DNA of 64,000 nt, from NCBI RefSeq assembly GCF_003952225.1, contig NZ_CP034437.1:4664501-4728500 (forward strand), in the 5' to 3' direction. How positions within the stretch are numbered: the stretch's first letter is position 1; every line of letters starts with the position of its first letter. Origin of the DNA: Paenibacillus albus. Its GTDB lineage: Bacteria; Bacillota; Bacilli; Paenibacillales; Paenibacillaceae. The position numbers and the translations under genes are program-made. Below the pieces are notes generated by a model. That model made no database searches and was not told the origin of the DNA. It was given only the letters and a program-made list of their open reading frames with translations. This document shows positions 44,998 through 54,226 of the stretch, in pieces.

Positions 44998-45621
44998 GTG
45001 TCGAAACTTTCAAACCGCCAGCAGGCGATACTAGAATTCATTAAGACAGAAGTTCGCGAGAAAGGCTATCCGCCTTCTGTTCGTGAGATCGGTGAAGCCG
45101 TTGGACTCGCTTCGAGCTCGACCGTTCACGGTCATCTGGACCGCCTTGAGAAGAAAGGCCTTATTCGCCGCGACCCGACGAAACCTCGCGCGATTGAGAT
45201 TTTGGACGGCGACGATAACGACATCATCCCTTTCCCGCTTGCCATTTCCAAAGTGCCTGTTATCGGTAAAGTAACGGCAGGCGTACCGATTACCGCGACG
45301 GAGAACATTGAAGACTATTTCCCTCTTCCTGCGGATAAAGTCGGCGATGATACTGTCTTTATTCTTAATGTTATTGGCGAGAGTATGATTGAAGCAGGTA
45401 TCCACAATGGTGACTATGTCATCGTCCGTCAACAGCAAACGGCTAATAACGGCGATATCGTAGTTGCTATGACGGAAGAAGATGAAGCAACGGTGAAGAC
45501 CTTCTACAAAGAGAAGGATCACATCCGACTTCAGCCTGAGAACTCGACGATGGAGCCCATTCGTCTTCGCAACGTTTCCATCCTCGGCAAGGTCATCGGT
45601 TTGTTCCGCGACATTCACTAA
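44998..45621 (+). CDS. lexA: SOS transcriptional repressor LexA
   Basis: A 207-residue repressor. The winged-helix DNA-binding domain ([20 protein letters not shown]...[20 protein letters not shown]) closely follows B. subtilis LexA (DinR). The autocleavage domain shows the Ala94-Gly95 bond in VTAGVPIT, catalytic Ser129 in GESMIEAG and Lys167 in EATVKTFYK. RecA filaments trigger self-cleavage upon DNA damage. GTG 44998 is chosen, with GGAG eight bases upstream; GTG 44989 overlaps that site. It is divergent from yneA with the operators between, and is followed by its own terminator. Confidence 0.97.
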   Translation: MSKLSNRQQAILEFIKTEVREKGYPPSVREIGEAVGLASSSTVHGHLDRLEKKGLIRRDPTKPRAIEILDGDDNDIIPFPLAISKVPVIGKVTAGVPITATENIEDYFPLPADKVGDDTVFILNVIGESMIEAGIHNGDYVIVRQQQTANNGDIVVAMTEEDEATVKTFYKEKDHIRLQPENSTMEPIRLRNVSILGKVIGLFRDIH

Positions 45622-45635
45622 TTCTATTTCATACC

Positions 45636-45678
45636 AAGGGCCATCTGAAGTGCTGCTGTAGCACCTCAGATGGCCCTT
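45636..45678. terminator. rho-independent terminator of lexA
   Basis: AAGGGCCATCTGA pairs with TCAGATGGCCCTT and GTGCT with AGCAC around a short loop, followed by TA on the plus strand. The convergent hypothetical gene ends just beyond. Confidence 0.75.
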
Positions 45679-45703
45679 TAACATTCCTATCGTAAGATGT
45701 CAG

Positions 45704-46282
45704 TTAACCTACTAGCTCTCGAAATAACAAGCTTTGATACGTAAATTTACTTCGTTTGTATTTAAAGTTCAGCGCCACACCTGAGAATGCAATGAGGATG
45801 CGCTTGAGCGCTATTGTCGTAACCTTACTACGAATGAGCTTCCTCAGACGCTTGATGTTACGATTATTGACCGCCCTCGCAACGGCTGCCGCGTAGACAC
45901 TCGAGTACCGTAGTGCGCGATAGAACGGCAAAATGGCTCTAGCGATCATACGATGCACCGGCGTAGAGAACGTAAATTGCGTTGTGCCTGGCGGGATGGT
46001 TAACCCGTTGGAATACTGGATAATAGGCTCCGGATATTCGAAATCAAAGAAATACCCGATTCCGTTCGATGACAAGCTGCTCAGCTTCGCCGTAGGTGCA
46101 ACAGACTTAAACATCTTCGCTAACGTATCAATATCCGTCGTACGAACAGCCTTTGACCACTTCAGCGCAAAAGAATAATTGCAAGCGATCTTACGATAGA
46201 ACGGAATCATGATCCCCGCAACCTTCCGAAGTATCGCTGCTGTTAGCCGAAATTGCGCGTCCGTTTCCACTTTTCCGTTCAT
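45704..46282 (-). CDS. hypothetical protein, 192 residues
   Basis: I do not recognise this protein. It is basic (many Lys/Arg), has no clear membrane segment, and shows two similar patches, IMIPFYRKIACNYSFALKWSKAV and the later ILPFYRALRYSSVYAAAVARAV, which suggest an internal duplication of a helical unit. A beta-rich central part (FFDFEYPEPIIQYSNG) separates them. AGAAGG lies about eight bases before ATG 46282. It lies between lexA and glnA and is separated from both by terminators. Confidence 0.6.
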   Translation of the reverse strand: MNGKVETDAQFRLTAAILRKVAGIMIPFYRKIACNYSFALKWSKAVRTTDIDTLAKMFKSVAPTAKLSSLSSNGIGYFFDFEYPEPIIQYSNGLTIPPGTTQFTFSTPVHRMIARAILPFYRALRYSSVYAAAVARAVNNRNIKRLRKLIRSKVTTIALKRILIAFSGVALNFKYKRSKFTYQSLLFRELVG

Positions 46283-46393
46283 GCGTTCCGCCTTCTCTCC
46301 TATACCCTCTTAACATGTATAGTATGCTGGACAGAGGTTACGGGTGCAGAAGCGGAGTTCTGCTCATCACATCTCACCGGTTCAACAAATCGA

Positions 46394-46428
46394 AAAACCC
46401 CTTATCACCATAGATGATAAGGGGTTTA
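46394..46428 (-). terminator. rho-independent terminator of glnA
   Basis: AAACCCCTTATCA pairs with TGATAAGGGGTTT across a 7-base loop; on the minus strand TTCG follows. Confidence 0.8.
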
Positions 46429-46435
46429 ACATTAA

Positions 46436-47764
46436 TTAATAAAGTGTCAAGTACTGATCGCGTTCCCACTCGTGGATTTGCGTTTTGTACATGTCCCACT
46501 CGATTTCCTTCAGTTCATAGAAGTGTGCAAGCGCGTGATCGCCAAGCGCTTCGCAGATGACTTCGCTGCGAAGCAGCTCAGTCAAAGCTTCTCGCAGGTC
46601 GCCCGGCAAGCTTGGGATACCTTCGTCGATACGCTCTTCGTCCGTCATCACGTAGATGTTGCGGTCTGTCGGAGCAGGAAGCGGAAGCTTGTTCTTAATG
46701 CCGTCAAGGCCGGCTTTCAGCATAACAGCAAGAGCAAGGTACGGATTCGCCGCAGGGTCAGGGTTACGTGCTTCGATACGCGTGCTAAGACCGCGCGAAG
46801 CCGGGATACGGATCATTGGGCTGCGGTTGCTCGCAGACCAAGCAACGTAACAAGGAGCTTCGTAACCAGGCACGAGACGCTTGTATGAATTTACTGTTGG
46901 GTTCGTGATTGCAGCGAACGAGCGAGCGTGGCGGAGTACGCCAGCCATATAGTAGCGCGCAGTTTGGCTAAGGCCAAGTTTGTCGCTCTCATCGTAGAAC
47001 GCGTTCTCGTTGCCTTTGAACAGAGATTGGTGACAGTGCATACCGGAACCGTTCACGCCGAACAACGGCTTAGGCATGAATGTCGCGTGCAAACCATGCT
47101 GACGCGCAATTGTCTTAACGACGAGCTTGAACGTTTGGATTTGGTCCGCAGCTTTGATTGCATCGGCATATTTGAAGTCGATTTCGTGCTGGCCTGGCGC
47201 CACTTCGTGGTGAGAAGCTTCAATCTCGAAGCCCATCTCTTCCAAAGTCAGAACGATTTCGCGGCGGCAGTTCTCGCCAAGATCCATCGGAGCAAGGTCG
47301 AAATAACCGCCTTGGTCGTTCAGTTCTGTCGTCGGATTACCTTTCGCGTCTGTCTTGAACAGGAAGAATTCTGGCTCAGGACCAACATTCATCGCTGTAT
47401 AGCCAAGCTCTTCCGCTTCTTTCAGCGCACGCTTCAGAATACCGCGCGGATCCCCTGCAAACGGTGTGCCATCAGGCATATATACATCACAGATCAAACG
47501 AGCAATACGATCTTCCGCTACCCAAGGGAATACAACCCAAGTGTCAAGGTCTGGATACAGGTACATGTCGGATTCTTCAATCCGTACGTAACCTTCGATC
47601 GAAGAGCCGTCGAACATCATTTTGTTATCGAGCGCCTTCTCTAACTGACTCACCGGAATTTCTACGTTCTTAATCGTTCCTAGCAAATCGGTGAACTGAA
47701 GACGAATGAAGCGGACATTCTGTTCCTGGGTGATACGTCTGATGTCATCTTTGGTGTAACTCAC
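46436..47764 (-). CDS. glnA: glutamine synthetase, type I-alpha
   Basis: A 442-residue enzyme that makes glutamine from glutamate, ammonia and ATP. Signatures are the N-terminal [38 protein letters not shown], metal-binding [11 protein letters not shown] and [32 protein letters not shown], the [13 protein letters not shown] arm and [16 protein letters not shown]. The length and absence of an adenylylation Tyr region place it in the Bacillus-type GSI-alpha class, which is controlled by feedback inhibition and by binding to GlnR/TnrA. It is 34 bases after glnR, in one operon. Confidence 0.98.
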   Translation of the reverse strand: MSYTKDDIRRITQEQNVRFIRLQFTDLLGTIKNVEIPVSQLEKALDNKMMFDGSSIEGYVRIEESDMYLYPDLDTWVVFPWVAEDRIARLICDVYMPDGTPFAGDPRGILKRALKEAEELGYTAMNVGPEPEFFLFKTDAKGNPTTELNDQGGYFDLAPMDLGENCRREIVLTLEEMGFEIEASHHEVAPGQHEIDFKYADAIKAADQIQTFKLVVKTIARQHGLHATFMPKPLFGVNGSGMHCHQSLFKGNENAFYDESDKLGLSQTARYYMAGVLRHARSFAAITNPTVNSYKRLVPGYEAPCYVAWSASNRSPMIRIPASRGLSTRIEARNPDPAANPYLALAVMLKAGLDGIKNKLPLPAPTDRNIYVMTDEERIDEGIPSLPGDLREALTELLRSEVICEALGDHALAHFYELKEIEWDMYKTQIHEWERDQYLTLY

Positions 47765-47798
47765 TCAAATCATCTCCTTAGGCGAATGTTTGTTTGTG

Positions 47799-48209
47799 TT
47801 ATTTCTTGTTATAGAAACGGGACAGCTGACCTTGAATCATGGAAGCTTTGCCCGGTCTCTTCTCAAGCAGCTGTTGCTTCAGCAAACGGTGCAGCTGCGC
47901 GTCTGAAAGCTCGCGTCGCTTCACTTCCGACAGCTCGCTGACGACTGTCGCATCTTCGGATTCCTTCGAAACTGGATTCATCACTTGCTTAATGCCTGCA
48001 ATGTTGACGCCCTTCTCAATCAATGATTTGATCTCCAGCAGCCGCTCTACGTCGTTGAACGAGAATAGCCGTTGGTTCCCACTTGTCCGAGCCGGAACTA
48101 TCAATTCATGCTGCTCATAATAACGGATTTGCCTAGCGGTCAAGTCGGTCAACTTCATCACGATGCCGATTGGAAAAAGCGCCATATTTCTGCGTATTTC
48201 GTCACCCAT
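47799..48209 (-). CDS. glnR: MerR-family nitrogen regulator GlnR
   Basis: A 136-residue repressor. The N-terminal winged helix (FPIGIVMKLTDLTARQIRYYEQHELIVPARTSGNQRLFS) is a MerR-type DNA-binding domain. A shorter dimerisation helix and a C-terminal tail ending in MIQGQLSRFYNKK follow; this tail resembles the segment of GlnR that interacts with feedback-inhibited glutamine synthetase. It represses the glnRA operon when nitrogen is plentiful. The gene lies in the same order as in B. subtilis, ynbB-glnR-glnA. A perfect operator lies upstream at 48279-48295. Confidence 0.95.
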   Translation of the reverse strand: MGDEIRRNMALFPIGIVMKLTDLTARQIRYYEQHELIVPARTSGNQRLFSFNDVERLLEIKSLIEKGVNIAGIKQVMNPVSKESEDATVVSELSEVKRRELSDAQLHRLLKQQLLEKRPGKASMIQGQLSRFYNKK

Positions 48210-48245
48210 GTCGCATCAACCTTCCAGTATCTGATATATACTTAC

Positions 48246-48274
48246 ATTGTACCGCCATGCCAAAAACGTGTCAA
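48246..48274 (-). promoter_or_regulatory. sigma-A promoter of glnRA
   Basis: TTGACA (48269-48274) and TACAAT (48246-48251) are separated by 17 bases on the minus strand. The -35 overlaps the last codon of ynbB. Confidence 0.85.
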
Positions 48275-49557
48275 GTTGTGTAAGGTTTAATTACAACTAA
48301 TTCTCGTTCAGCGAGTACAGTTAAAGCATTCAGAACACCATATTTGACATGGGCATACGTGAGTCCGCCCTGCATGTAAGCAATATAAGGCTCACGGATC
48401 GGCGCATCCGCAGATAACTCTAAGCTGCCGCCCTGCATGAACGTACCTGCCGCCATGATGACAGGATGCTCATAGCCTGGCATATCCCACGGCTCCGGTA
48501 CGACATGCGAATCTACGGCCGCGGCGCGCTGCACGCCTTGTACGAAAGCGATCAATTGCTCCGCAGTATCAAAGCGAATAGCTTGAATGAGGTCCGTACG
48601 CGGAGCATCATAGCGCGGATTGCTCTCGAATCCCAGCAGTTCGAACATCGCAGCGCCGAACACACTTCCTTTAATGGCTTGTCCTACAAGATGCGGCGCC
48701 AAGAACAGCCCTTGATACATCGCCCGAAGAGTACCGAGCGTTGCGCCAACCTCTCCTCCAATGCCTGGCGCTGTAAGCCGATAAGCAGTTAAGTCGACTG
48801 CTTTCTGAGTACCAGCCACATAACCGCCAGTCGGCGCCAGGCCACCGCCCGGGTTCTTGATCAGCGAGCCTGCCATTAAGTCGACTCCAACCTCCGTCGG
48901 CTCGAGCTCCTCTGTAAACTCTCCATAGCAGTTATCGACGAACACATACACATCCGGATTTATCGCTTTGACCCGCTTCACCATATCCCCGATCTGAGCA
49001 ACCGTGTACGAAGAACGCCAGTCGTAGCCGCGCGAGCGCTGAATGCCAATGACCTTCGTTCGCTCATTCATACTTACCCCAACCGTCTCCCAATCAATCG
49101 AACCGTCAGCGAGCGGAGCCACTTCACCATACTTAATGCCAAAATCCTGCAATGAACCTTTTCCGTCCCCAGGTTTACCGATGACTTTATGCAGCGTATC
49201 GTAGGGTTTGCCGGTTATGTAGAGAAGCTCGTCCCCAGGTCTCAGCAGGCCGAACAAGGCGCAGCTAATAGTGTGGGTTCCCGACACAAAATGCGGTCGC
49301 ACCAATGCAGCTTCCGCCCCCATCACATCTGCATAGACGAGATCAAGCACTTCTCGTCCTGTATCATTGTAACCATATCCAGTAGATCCGTTGAAATGAA
49401 AATCACTTACTTTGTACTTCTGAAACGAAGCGATTACTTTCCACTGATTACGCTCAGCGATGCCATCGATAGAACGAAAAACAGGGGCGGCCTGCGTCTC
49501 CGCAGCCTCCGCCCACTTGGTTAATTCCAGCCAACTTTCACTTTCATGCTGCCTCAC
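48271..49557 (-). CDS. ynbB: methionine gamma-lyase-family protein YnbB (PLP enzyme)
   Basis: A 428-residue PLP-dependent enzyme of the aluminium-resistance/YnbB subgroup. The fold of a Cys/Met metabolism lyase is visible: FHFNGSTGYGYNDTGRE, the VRPHFVSGTHTIS strand, VFVDNCYGEFTE and the PLP-lysine in MAGSLIKNPGGGLAPTGGYVAG. The reaction in vivo is not established. It is conserved next to hflX and glnR, as in B. subtilis. Its last codons carry the glnRA -35 and the GlnR operator. Confidence 0.92.
   Translation of the reverse strand: MRQHESESWLELTKWAEAAETQAAPVFRSIDGIAERNQWKVIASFQKYKVSDFHFNGSTGYGYNDTGREVLDLVYADVMGAEAALVRPHFVSGTHTISCALFGLLRPGDELLYITGKPYDTLHKVIGKPGDGKGSLQDFGIKYGEVAPLADGSIDWETVGVSMNERTKVIGIQRSRGYDWRSSYTVAQIGDMVKRVKAINPDVYVFVDNCYGEFTEELEPTEVGVDLMAGSLIKNPGGGLAPTGGYVAGTQKAVDLTAYRLTAPGIGGEVGATLGTLRAMYQGLFLAPHLVGQAIKGSVFGAAMFELLGFESNPRYDAPRTDLIQAIRFDTAEQLIAFVQGVQRAAAVDSHVVPEPWDMPGYEHPVIMAAGTFMQGGSLELSADAPIREPYIAYMQGGLTYAHVKYGVLNALTVLAERELVVIKPYTT
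48279..48295. promoter_or_regulatory. GlnR operator upstream of glnR
   Basis: TGTAAGGTTTAATTACA fits TGTNA-N7-TNACA exactly. It lies at about -40 to -56 of the glnRA promoter and inside the 3' end of ynbB. Confidence 0.75.
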
Positions 49558-49587
49558 GATAGATGTCTCTCCTCAATAGTTCCTTCG

Positions 49588-50889
49588 TTATGCCATTTCT
49601 ACGAATGCTTCAAGCTTATACCCGTGCACTTCGTAGTCCTGTTTGCTCAGCTGTACGGTCAGCCTCATATAATCGCCATCAACGGTCTGTTCAATCACAT
49701 CGCCTGTTCGGTAAGCAAGCGCGATGAGATCACCGCGTTCAGCCGGCAGCATGAATGTCTTCGTATCCCCCGTTAACCGATCTTGAATCGTCTGTCTCAA
49801 GCGGAGCAAATCGTCCTTGTTGTAAGCACTCATGACGAGCGTATCTTGTCCGTTCGCAGGCAGCAGCTCCGAATCGACGTCCTCGCACATATCGATCTTG
49901 TTGTAGATCATCAGTGTCGGCTTGCCGGCCGCGCCAAGCTCGCTCAGAATCCGCTCGACTACGCGGATTTGCTCTTCGCGCATAATCGAGGAGCTATCGA
50001 TGACATGCAGAACGAGATCAGCTTCGTTCACCTCTTCCAGTGTTGCCCGGAAAGCCGCTACCAAGTCATGAGGTAAGTTCTGAATAAACCCAACCGTATC
50101 GGTCAGTATAACTTCTTTGCCGCTCGGCAGCTCCAGTGTTCTTGACGTCGGGTCGAGTGTAGCGAATAACTGATTCTCAACATAAACGTCAGCTGCAGTC
50201 AGCTCGCGAAGCAAGGTAGACTTGCCGGCATTCGTATAACCAACGAGTGCAACCTGCTGCACGCCTGACTTCCGTCTGCGTTCACGGTGCAGCGTGCGAT
50301 GGCGTACAACTTCGTCGAGGACATGCTTCAGATCGGAGATCCGATCCCGGATATGACGGCGATCCGTCTCCAGCTTCGTTTCACCGGGACCTCTCGTTCC
50401 GATCCCCCCGCCTAGACGAGACAAATTCTTACCGTGGCCCGATAGCCTTGGGAGCAAATAGCTCAGCTGTGCCAGCTCAACTTGAATAATGCCTTCACGC
50501 GTCTTAGCGCGTTGTGCGAAGATATCAAGGATGAGCTGTGTCCGATCAATAATCTTCAGATCGAGCGCTTCTTCCAGATTGCGAACCTGTGCGCCGGAGA
50601 GTTCTTGATCGAAGATTGCCGTCGTAGCGCCCAGCTCTTCAGCAACTGCCCGCAGCTCCTCTACTTTTCCTTTGCCGATAAACCATTTAGTATCGACCGA
50701 CTCTTTGTTCTGAGTCAAAGTAGAGAGCACTTCAACGCCAGCCGTCTCCGCCAGGCTTACTAGCTCTTGCAAGGAATGCTCAGGATCGCCGGTGCCCCGC
50801 TTAATATTTGGTGTTACTAAACTGACGAGGACCGCTCGATCCTGCAGCTCATTCTCTGTATCGTACGTATTTTGCCGCATTCTTGCCAT
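49588..50889 (-). CDS. hflX: ribosome-associated GTPase HflX
   Basis: A 433-residue GTPase (B. subtilis YnbA). The N-terminal domain ends in GIGTRGPGETKLETDRR, then the G domain: G1 ALVGYTNAGKSTLLREL, G2/G3 LTDTVGFIQNLP, G4 MIYNKIDM and G5-like VMSAYNKDD. HflX splits stalled or stress-damaged 70S ribosomes into subunits. AAGGAG lies four bases before ATG 50889. It lies between spoVK and ynbB. Near residue 200, HRERRRKSGVQQ is a basic patch typical of the ribosome-facing side. Confidence 0.96.
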   Translation of the reverse strand: MARMRQNTYDTENELQDRAVLVSLVTPNIKRGTGDPEHSLQELVSLAETAGVEVLSTLTQNKESVDTKWFIGKGKVEELRAVAEELGATTAIFDQELSGAQVRNLEEALDLKIIDRTQLILDIFAQRAKTREGIIQVELAQLSYLLPRLSGHGKNLSRLGGGIGTRGPGETKLETDRRHIRDRISDLKHVLDEVVRHRTLHRERRRKSGVQQVALVGYTNAGKSTLLRELTAADVYVENQLFATLDPTSRTLELPSGKEVILTDTVGFIQNLPHDLVAAFRATLEEVNEADLVLHVIDSSSIMREEQIRVVERILSELGAAGKPTLMIYNKIDMCEDVDSELLPANGQDTLVMSAYNKDDLLRLRQTIQDRLTGDTKTFMLPAERGDLIALAYRTGDVIEQTVDGDYMRLTVQLSKQDYEVHGYKLEAFVEMA

Positions 50890-50912
50890 GCAACTCCTTC
50901 TATGCTTGCCTA

Positions 50913-51908
50913 TTACTTATCCCATTTCAAATCTTCCGGGCGAACAGTCATTAATTCCTGCTTCCCAGGTGAGCTGCTCGAGTATTGATTCAACAGTCGA
51001 ACAGCTTGATGCCTGAACGCTTTCTCTATAATATTGCGCACATACCGCGCATTGCTGAAAGAAAACATCGACATCGCTTTCTCTTGCATCAGATGCTGCC
51101 TCAGCTTGAATATCGTCTGCGGCATCAACGTGTAATCTCGATCCTTCGCCATGAGCTCCGCGATCTGAATGAGCTGGTCAATGGAGTAATCGGGAAAATC
51201 AATCTGAATCGGAAACCGGGAAGGAAGGCCTGGATTCGTGAGCAGGAAATTCTCAATCTCAAGCGGGTAACCGGCCAAGATCAGAACGAACTGATTCCGA
51301 TAATCCTCCATTGCCTTCACCAGGGTATCGATCGCTTCCTTGCCAAAATCCTTCTCGCCGCCTCTAGCCAAGCTGTATGCTTCGTCCACAAACAGAACGC
51401 CGCCAAGCGCTTTGCGTACGAGATCACGCGTCTTCTGAGCGGTATGACCGATATACTCGCCAACCAGATCGGCTCGTTCTACCTCGATCATATGCCCCTT
51501 CGAGAGAACGCCCATCTTGTTAAACAGCTTCGCTACAATCCGAGCAATCGATGTCTTGCCCGTCCCTGGATTGCCCGTGAAAATCATATGATAGACATGC
51601 GAGCCGCCTGACAGCCCTGCGTCTGAGCGCATTCGGCTGATCTGCAGCAGCGCATAAATCTCATAAATGAGCAGCTTAACATTGTCCAAACCGACCATCG
51701 GATCAAGCTCCCGCTGGATTTCAAGGTATGGATCGTTCGCGGATAATGGTCTTGCCGCAGCTACCGGTTCGCTCTCAAGCGCTTGCGCCGAGCTGCTCGT
51801 CGAAGCTGCAAAAGACTCACTGCTGCGAAGCACTACGTTTATTTGTCGCGAAGGTCTGCCGCTGCCGCCTCCTCCTGTTGATACGACTCGATCGTCCATC
51901 TGCTTCAT
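50913..51908 (-). CDS. spoVK: stage V sporulation protein K (AAA ATPase)
   Basis: An AAA+ ATPase of 331 residues. Walker A is FTGNPGTGKTSIARI, Walker B VLFVDEAYSLARGGEKDFG, with a sensor region VLILAGYPLEIENFL and Arg finger FPIQIDFPDYS. The first ~75 residues are low complexity (Ser/Ala/Gln-rich). B. subtilis SpoVK is made in the mother cell and is needed for spore maturation. ATG 51908 is chosen, with AAGGA six bases upstream; other starts within a few codons are possible. The gene order spoVK-hflX-ynbB is as in B. subtilis. It supports an endospore former. Confidence 0.93.
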   Translation of the reverse strand: MKQMDDRVVSTGGGGSGRPSRQINVVLRSSESFAASTSSSAQALESEPVAAARPLSANDPYLEIQRELDPMVGLDNVKLLIYEIYALLQISRMRSDAGLSGGSHVYHMIFTGNPGTGKTSIARIVAKLFNKMGVLSKGHMIEVERADLVGEYIGHTAQKTRDLVRKALGGVLFVDEAYSLARGGEKDFGKEAIDTLVKAMEDYRNQFVLILAGYPLEIENFLLTNPGLPSRFPIQIDFPDYSIDQLIQIAELMAKDRDYTLMPQTIFKLRQHLMQEKAMSMFSFSNARYVRNIIEKAFRHQAVRLLNQYSSSSPGKQELMTVRPEDLKWDK

Positions 51909-52017
51909 CACCTATCCTTCGCTGGATCATCGGCATCAGCTGCACGTATAATCCATTGTATTCTAGTGATATCAGCCATATTAACAGTTTTCGAAGCCAG
52001 GCTTACTTCAGACAGGA

Positions 52018-52698
52018 TCAGAACGAATTCGGCAGCTGGACACCCAACTGCAGCAGCAGTTCATCAAGCTTCCACTTCGTGAAAGCAAGCACTTCGCGCG
52101 AATAATTCTTGGCAACCGACAGCACCTGCGACTTGAAACCAAGTGCAATTGTATCGCTCGGATAATCAAGATACTGCGCAATATCTAGAGCACGCGGCGC
52201 ATGGAAGTCATGCGTCACAATAAGCAGATGATTCCACCCTTGCTTACGCGCAAGCGGCTTGCTGAACAGCAAATTCTCGTATGTACTTCGTGAATCCTCC
52301 TCAAGCACCATCGCTTCAACCGGTACGCCTTTCGCTGCCAGGTAGTCGCGCATCCCTTCCGCTTCCGATAACGTAGAGCCGTTATGATCATGTCCACCGG
52401 ACAATATAAAGTGTGCGACCTTCCCCTGCTTGTACAACCCGAAGCCATATTCAAGCCGCTCCGCAAGACCGGGACTTGGCTTGTCAGACCATAGCGCTGC
52501 ACCGAGAATGATCGCTGCATCAGCCTTCGGAATGGTCTTAGGAGCTTCGTAGTCGTTAATGACATAGAGCAAATAGGCACACCAGAATACGCCGAGTGCT
52601 GCACAGAAAGCGGCGATCCGCAGCAGGAGCCGAATGAATCGGTACCGACTGCGGACGCTGCGCTTCTTAGTCTTCTTCGTTGCTGGGACTGATTTCAT
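52018..52698 (-). CDS. YdcF/SanA-family protein (DUF218)
   Basis: A 226-residue protein with a basic N-terminus, one membrane segment (LLLRIAAFCAALGVFWCAYLLYVI) and a DUF218 domain: ADAAIILGAALWSDKPSPGLAERLEYGFGL, FILSGGHDHNGSTLSEAEGM, EEDSRSTYENLLFSKPL and LLIVTHDFHAPRAL. SanA-type proteins affect envelope permeability; the enzymatic role is unclear. It overlaps the DUF402 gene by four bases (52695-52698), so the two are probably one unit. Confidence 0.85.
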   Translation of the reverse strand: MKSVPATKKTKKRSVRSRYRFIRLLLRIAAFCAALGVFWCAYLLYVINDYEAPKTIPKADAAIILGAALWSDKPSPGLAERLEYGFGLYKQGKVAHFILSGGHDHNGSTLSEAEGMRDYLAAKGVPVEAMVLEEDSRSTYENLLFSKPLARKQGWNHLLIVTHDFHAPRALDIAQYLDYPSDTIALGFKSQVLSVAKNYSREVLAFTKWKLDELLLQLGVQLPNSF

Positions 52699-53249
52699 GA
52701 TTCGCTAAGCTCTCCATTCTGAGCAAGCGCCTTGCGATGCTTGAGACTTAAAGTGAAATACCGGAATCGCCCGTTGCGTATTGTAGATAGCAGCCTTCCC
52801 GCTGTCTTGCGGGCAAGGGCAGCGTCCTTATTCGTAACGGTGCCTTGACTTACAGCTTCTTCGAGCTCATCTTCATCCAGCAAGAACACTTCCCCGGTCG
52901 GAAGCACAACGACATCCAGATACAAATCATCAAACCACGGTACTTGTTGGTCCGTCAGACCTTGCGTCTTGCAAATATCGATATACCATTGAACGACCCG
53001 GTTCTTATCGTCAAACATCGTTGTCACTACAAAATGTTCACCACGCGGAAAATGCTGCATCCATAAGTACCCGCGGTCAGCGAGGCATAATCTGCGCCCA
53101 TTGTATTCTTTCCAAAGGGGTTCACGCAATTCATGAATGCGGTAGAACGTAACAAGTCCTCTAAACTCGTCTGCGTCCATCGCAAGGCACGTATAGCTTC
53201 TTCTCAGAATGCGGCGCCAATTGGCTCGATCAGAAAATTTTCGTTTCAT
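52695..53249 (-). CDS. DUF402-family protein
   Basis: A 184-residue protein of the DUF402/YgaC group. The central barrel runs from FVVTTMFDDKNRVVQWYIDICK, with YLDVVVLPTGEVFLLDEDELEEA carrying acidic residues likely to bind a metal. Related proteins include nucleoside diphosphatases and Ntdp-like phosphatases, but the reaction is only inferred. A basic N-terminus MKRKFSDRANWRR precedes it. Upstream is a 230-base gap that holds the terminator of ppiB and no other gene. Confidence 0.8.
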   Translation of the reverse strand: MKRKFSDRANWRRILRRSYTCLAMDADEFRGLVTFYRIHELREPLWKEYNGRRLCLADRGYLWMQHFPRGEHFVVTTMFDDKNRVVQWYIDICKTQGLTDQQVPWFDDLYLDVVVLPTGEVFLLDEDELEEAVSQGTVTNKDAALARKTAGRLLSTIRNGRFRYFTLSLKHRKALAQNGELSES

Positions 53250-53434
53250 ACGGAACGACCTTTCCGTTAGGATCGCGCCAAATAAGTTCAGCGCGGAAGC
53301 ACACCTGCAGACCTGACACCTCAGTCAGAATGCTGCAGAAGGGTAGATTTCCCTTATTAAAAAAGCTTACCACAACTTAACGTCCATATTCCAGCGAACC
53401 GGGAAAATAAACCAAGCCCTGCTTGCCTCAAAAT

Positions 53435-53470
53435 GCAAAAGGAGAGCAGCAACACGCTGCCCCCCTCTTT
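53435..53470 (-). terminator. terminator of the cyclophilin gene
   Basis: On the minus strand AAAGAGG...GCAGC folds back on GCTGC...CTCCTTTT with several G-T pairs, followed by TTTTGC. Confidence 0.6.
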
Positions 53471-53479
53471 GGTTCAAGC

Positions 53480-54196
53480 TTATTTCTCTGAAACGGTAAT
53501 CGACTCGATGTGGACATCTTCTGTCGGCTTGCTGTCTGTCTGCTCGCCGTTACCAGGTCCAACCGGTGTTGCCGCGATTTGCTTCACGACATCCATCCCT
53601 GCGGATACTTTACCGAAAATCGTGTAGTTCGGCTGTTGATTCAAGAAATCAGCGTCTGCCCCGGTGCAAATAAAGAATTGGCTGCCGCCTGTGTTCTTTT
53701 GACCGGTGTTTGCCATCGCAAGCGTGCCATCCTCGAACTTGTAGCCGTTATTGAATTCATCCGGGACGTTATAGCCAGGACCACCCATACCCGTACCCGT
53801 TGGGTCGCCGCTCTGAATCATGAAGTTCTGAATAATACGGTGGAACGGAACGCCGTCATAGAACTTTTCCTTTGCCAAAAAGACGAAGCTATTCACGGTT
53901 TTTGGCGCATCCTTAGCATACAAGTCCACTGTAAACTCGCCTTTGTTCGTCTTGAAAACAGCACTGTAAGTCTTTGCAGTATCAATGGACATCTCAGGCA
54001 TCGTTTTCCATTGTTTCGGTGTTGTTGTCGTGTTGGAAGATCCGCCTGTTGTTGCATTTCCAGCCGAATTGTTCGTCGTATCGCTGACCGTTCCTTGATT
54101 GTTTTGAAGCGTATTATTCTCGGTTTTGCTGCCGCATCCAGCTACCACGATTAGCATAGCTGATAGAATGAGTACTAGCGCAGTTCGGTTCATCAT
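53480..54196 (-). CDS. lipoprotein peptidyl-prolyl cis-trans isomerase (cyclophilin)
   Basis: A 238-residue exported cyclophilin. The signal ends in a lipobox, LIVVAGCGS, with lipidated Cys at about residue 21, then a Ser/Thr/Asn-rich spacer to residue ~60, then a cyclophilin domain (FTVDLYAKDAPKTVNSFVFL, GVPFHRIIQNFMIQSGDPTGTG, FEDGTLAMANTG, GSQFFICT and NYTIFGKV). It folds secreted proteins at the outer face of the membrane. ATG 54196 follows GGAGG by 11 bases. It begins 30 bases after the stop of the PBP gene. Confidence 0.9.
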   Translation of the reverse strand: MMNRTALVLILSAMLIVVAGCGSKTENNTLQNNQGTVSDTTNNSAGNATTGGSSNTTTTPKQWKTMPEMSIDTAKTYSAVFKTNKGEFTVDLYAKDAPKTVNSFVFLAKEKFYDGVPFHRIIQNFMIQSGDPTGTGMGGPGYNVPDEFNNGYKFEDGTLAMANTGQKNTGGSQFFICTGADADFLNQQPNYTIFGKVSAGMDVVKQIAATPVGPGNGEQTDSKPTEDVHIESITVSEK

Positions 54197-54226
54197 GTTC
54201 AGGTGTGCCTCCAGAAGTCCCACTTA

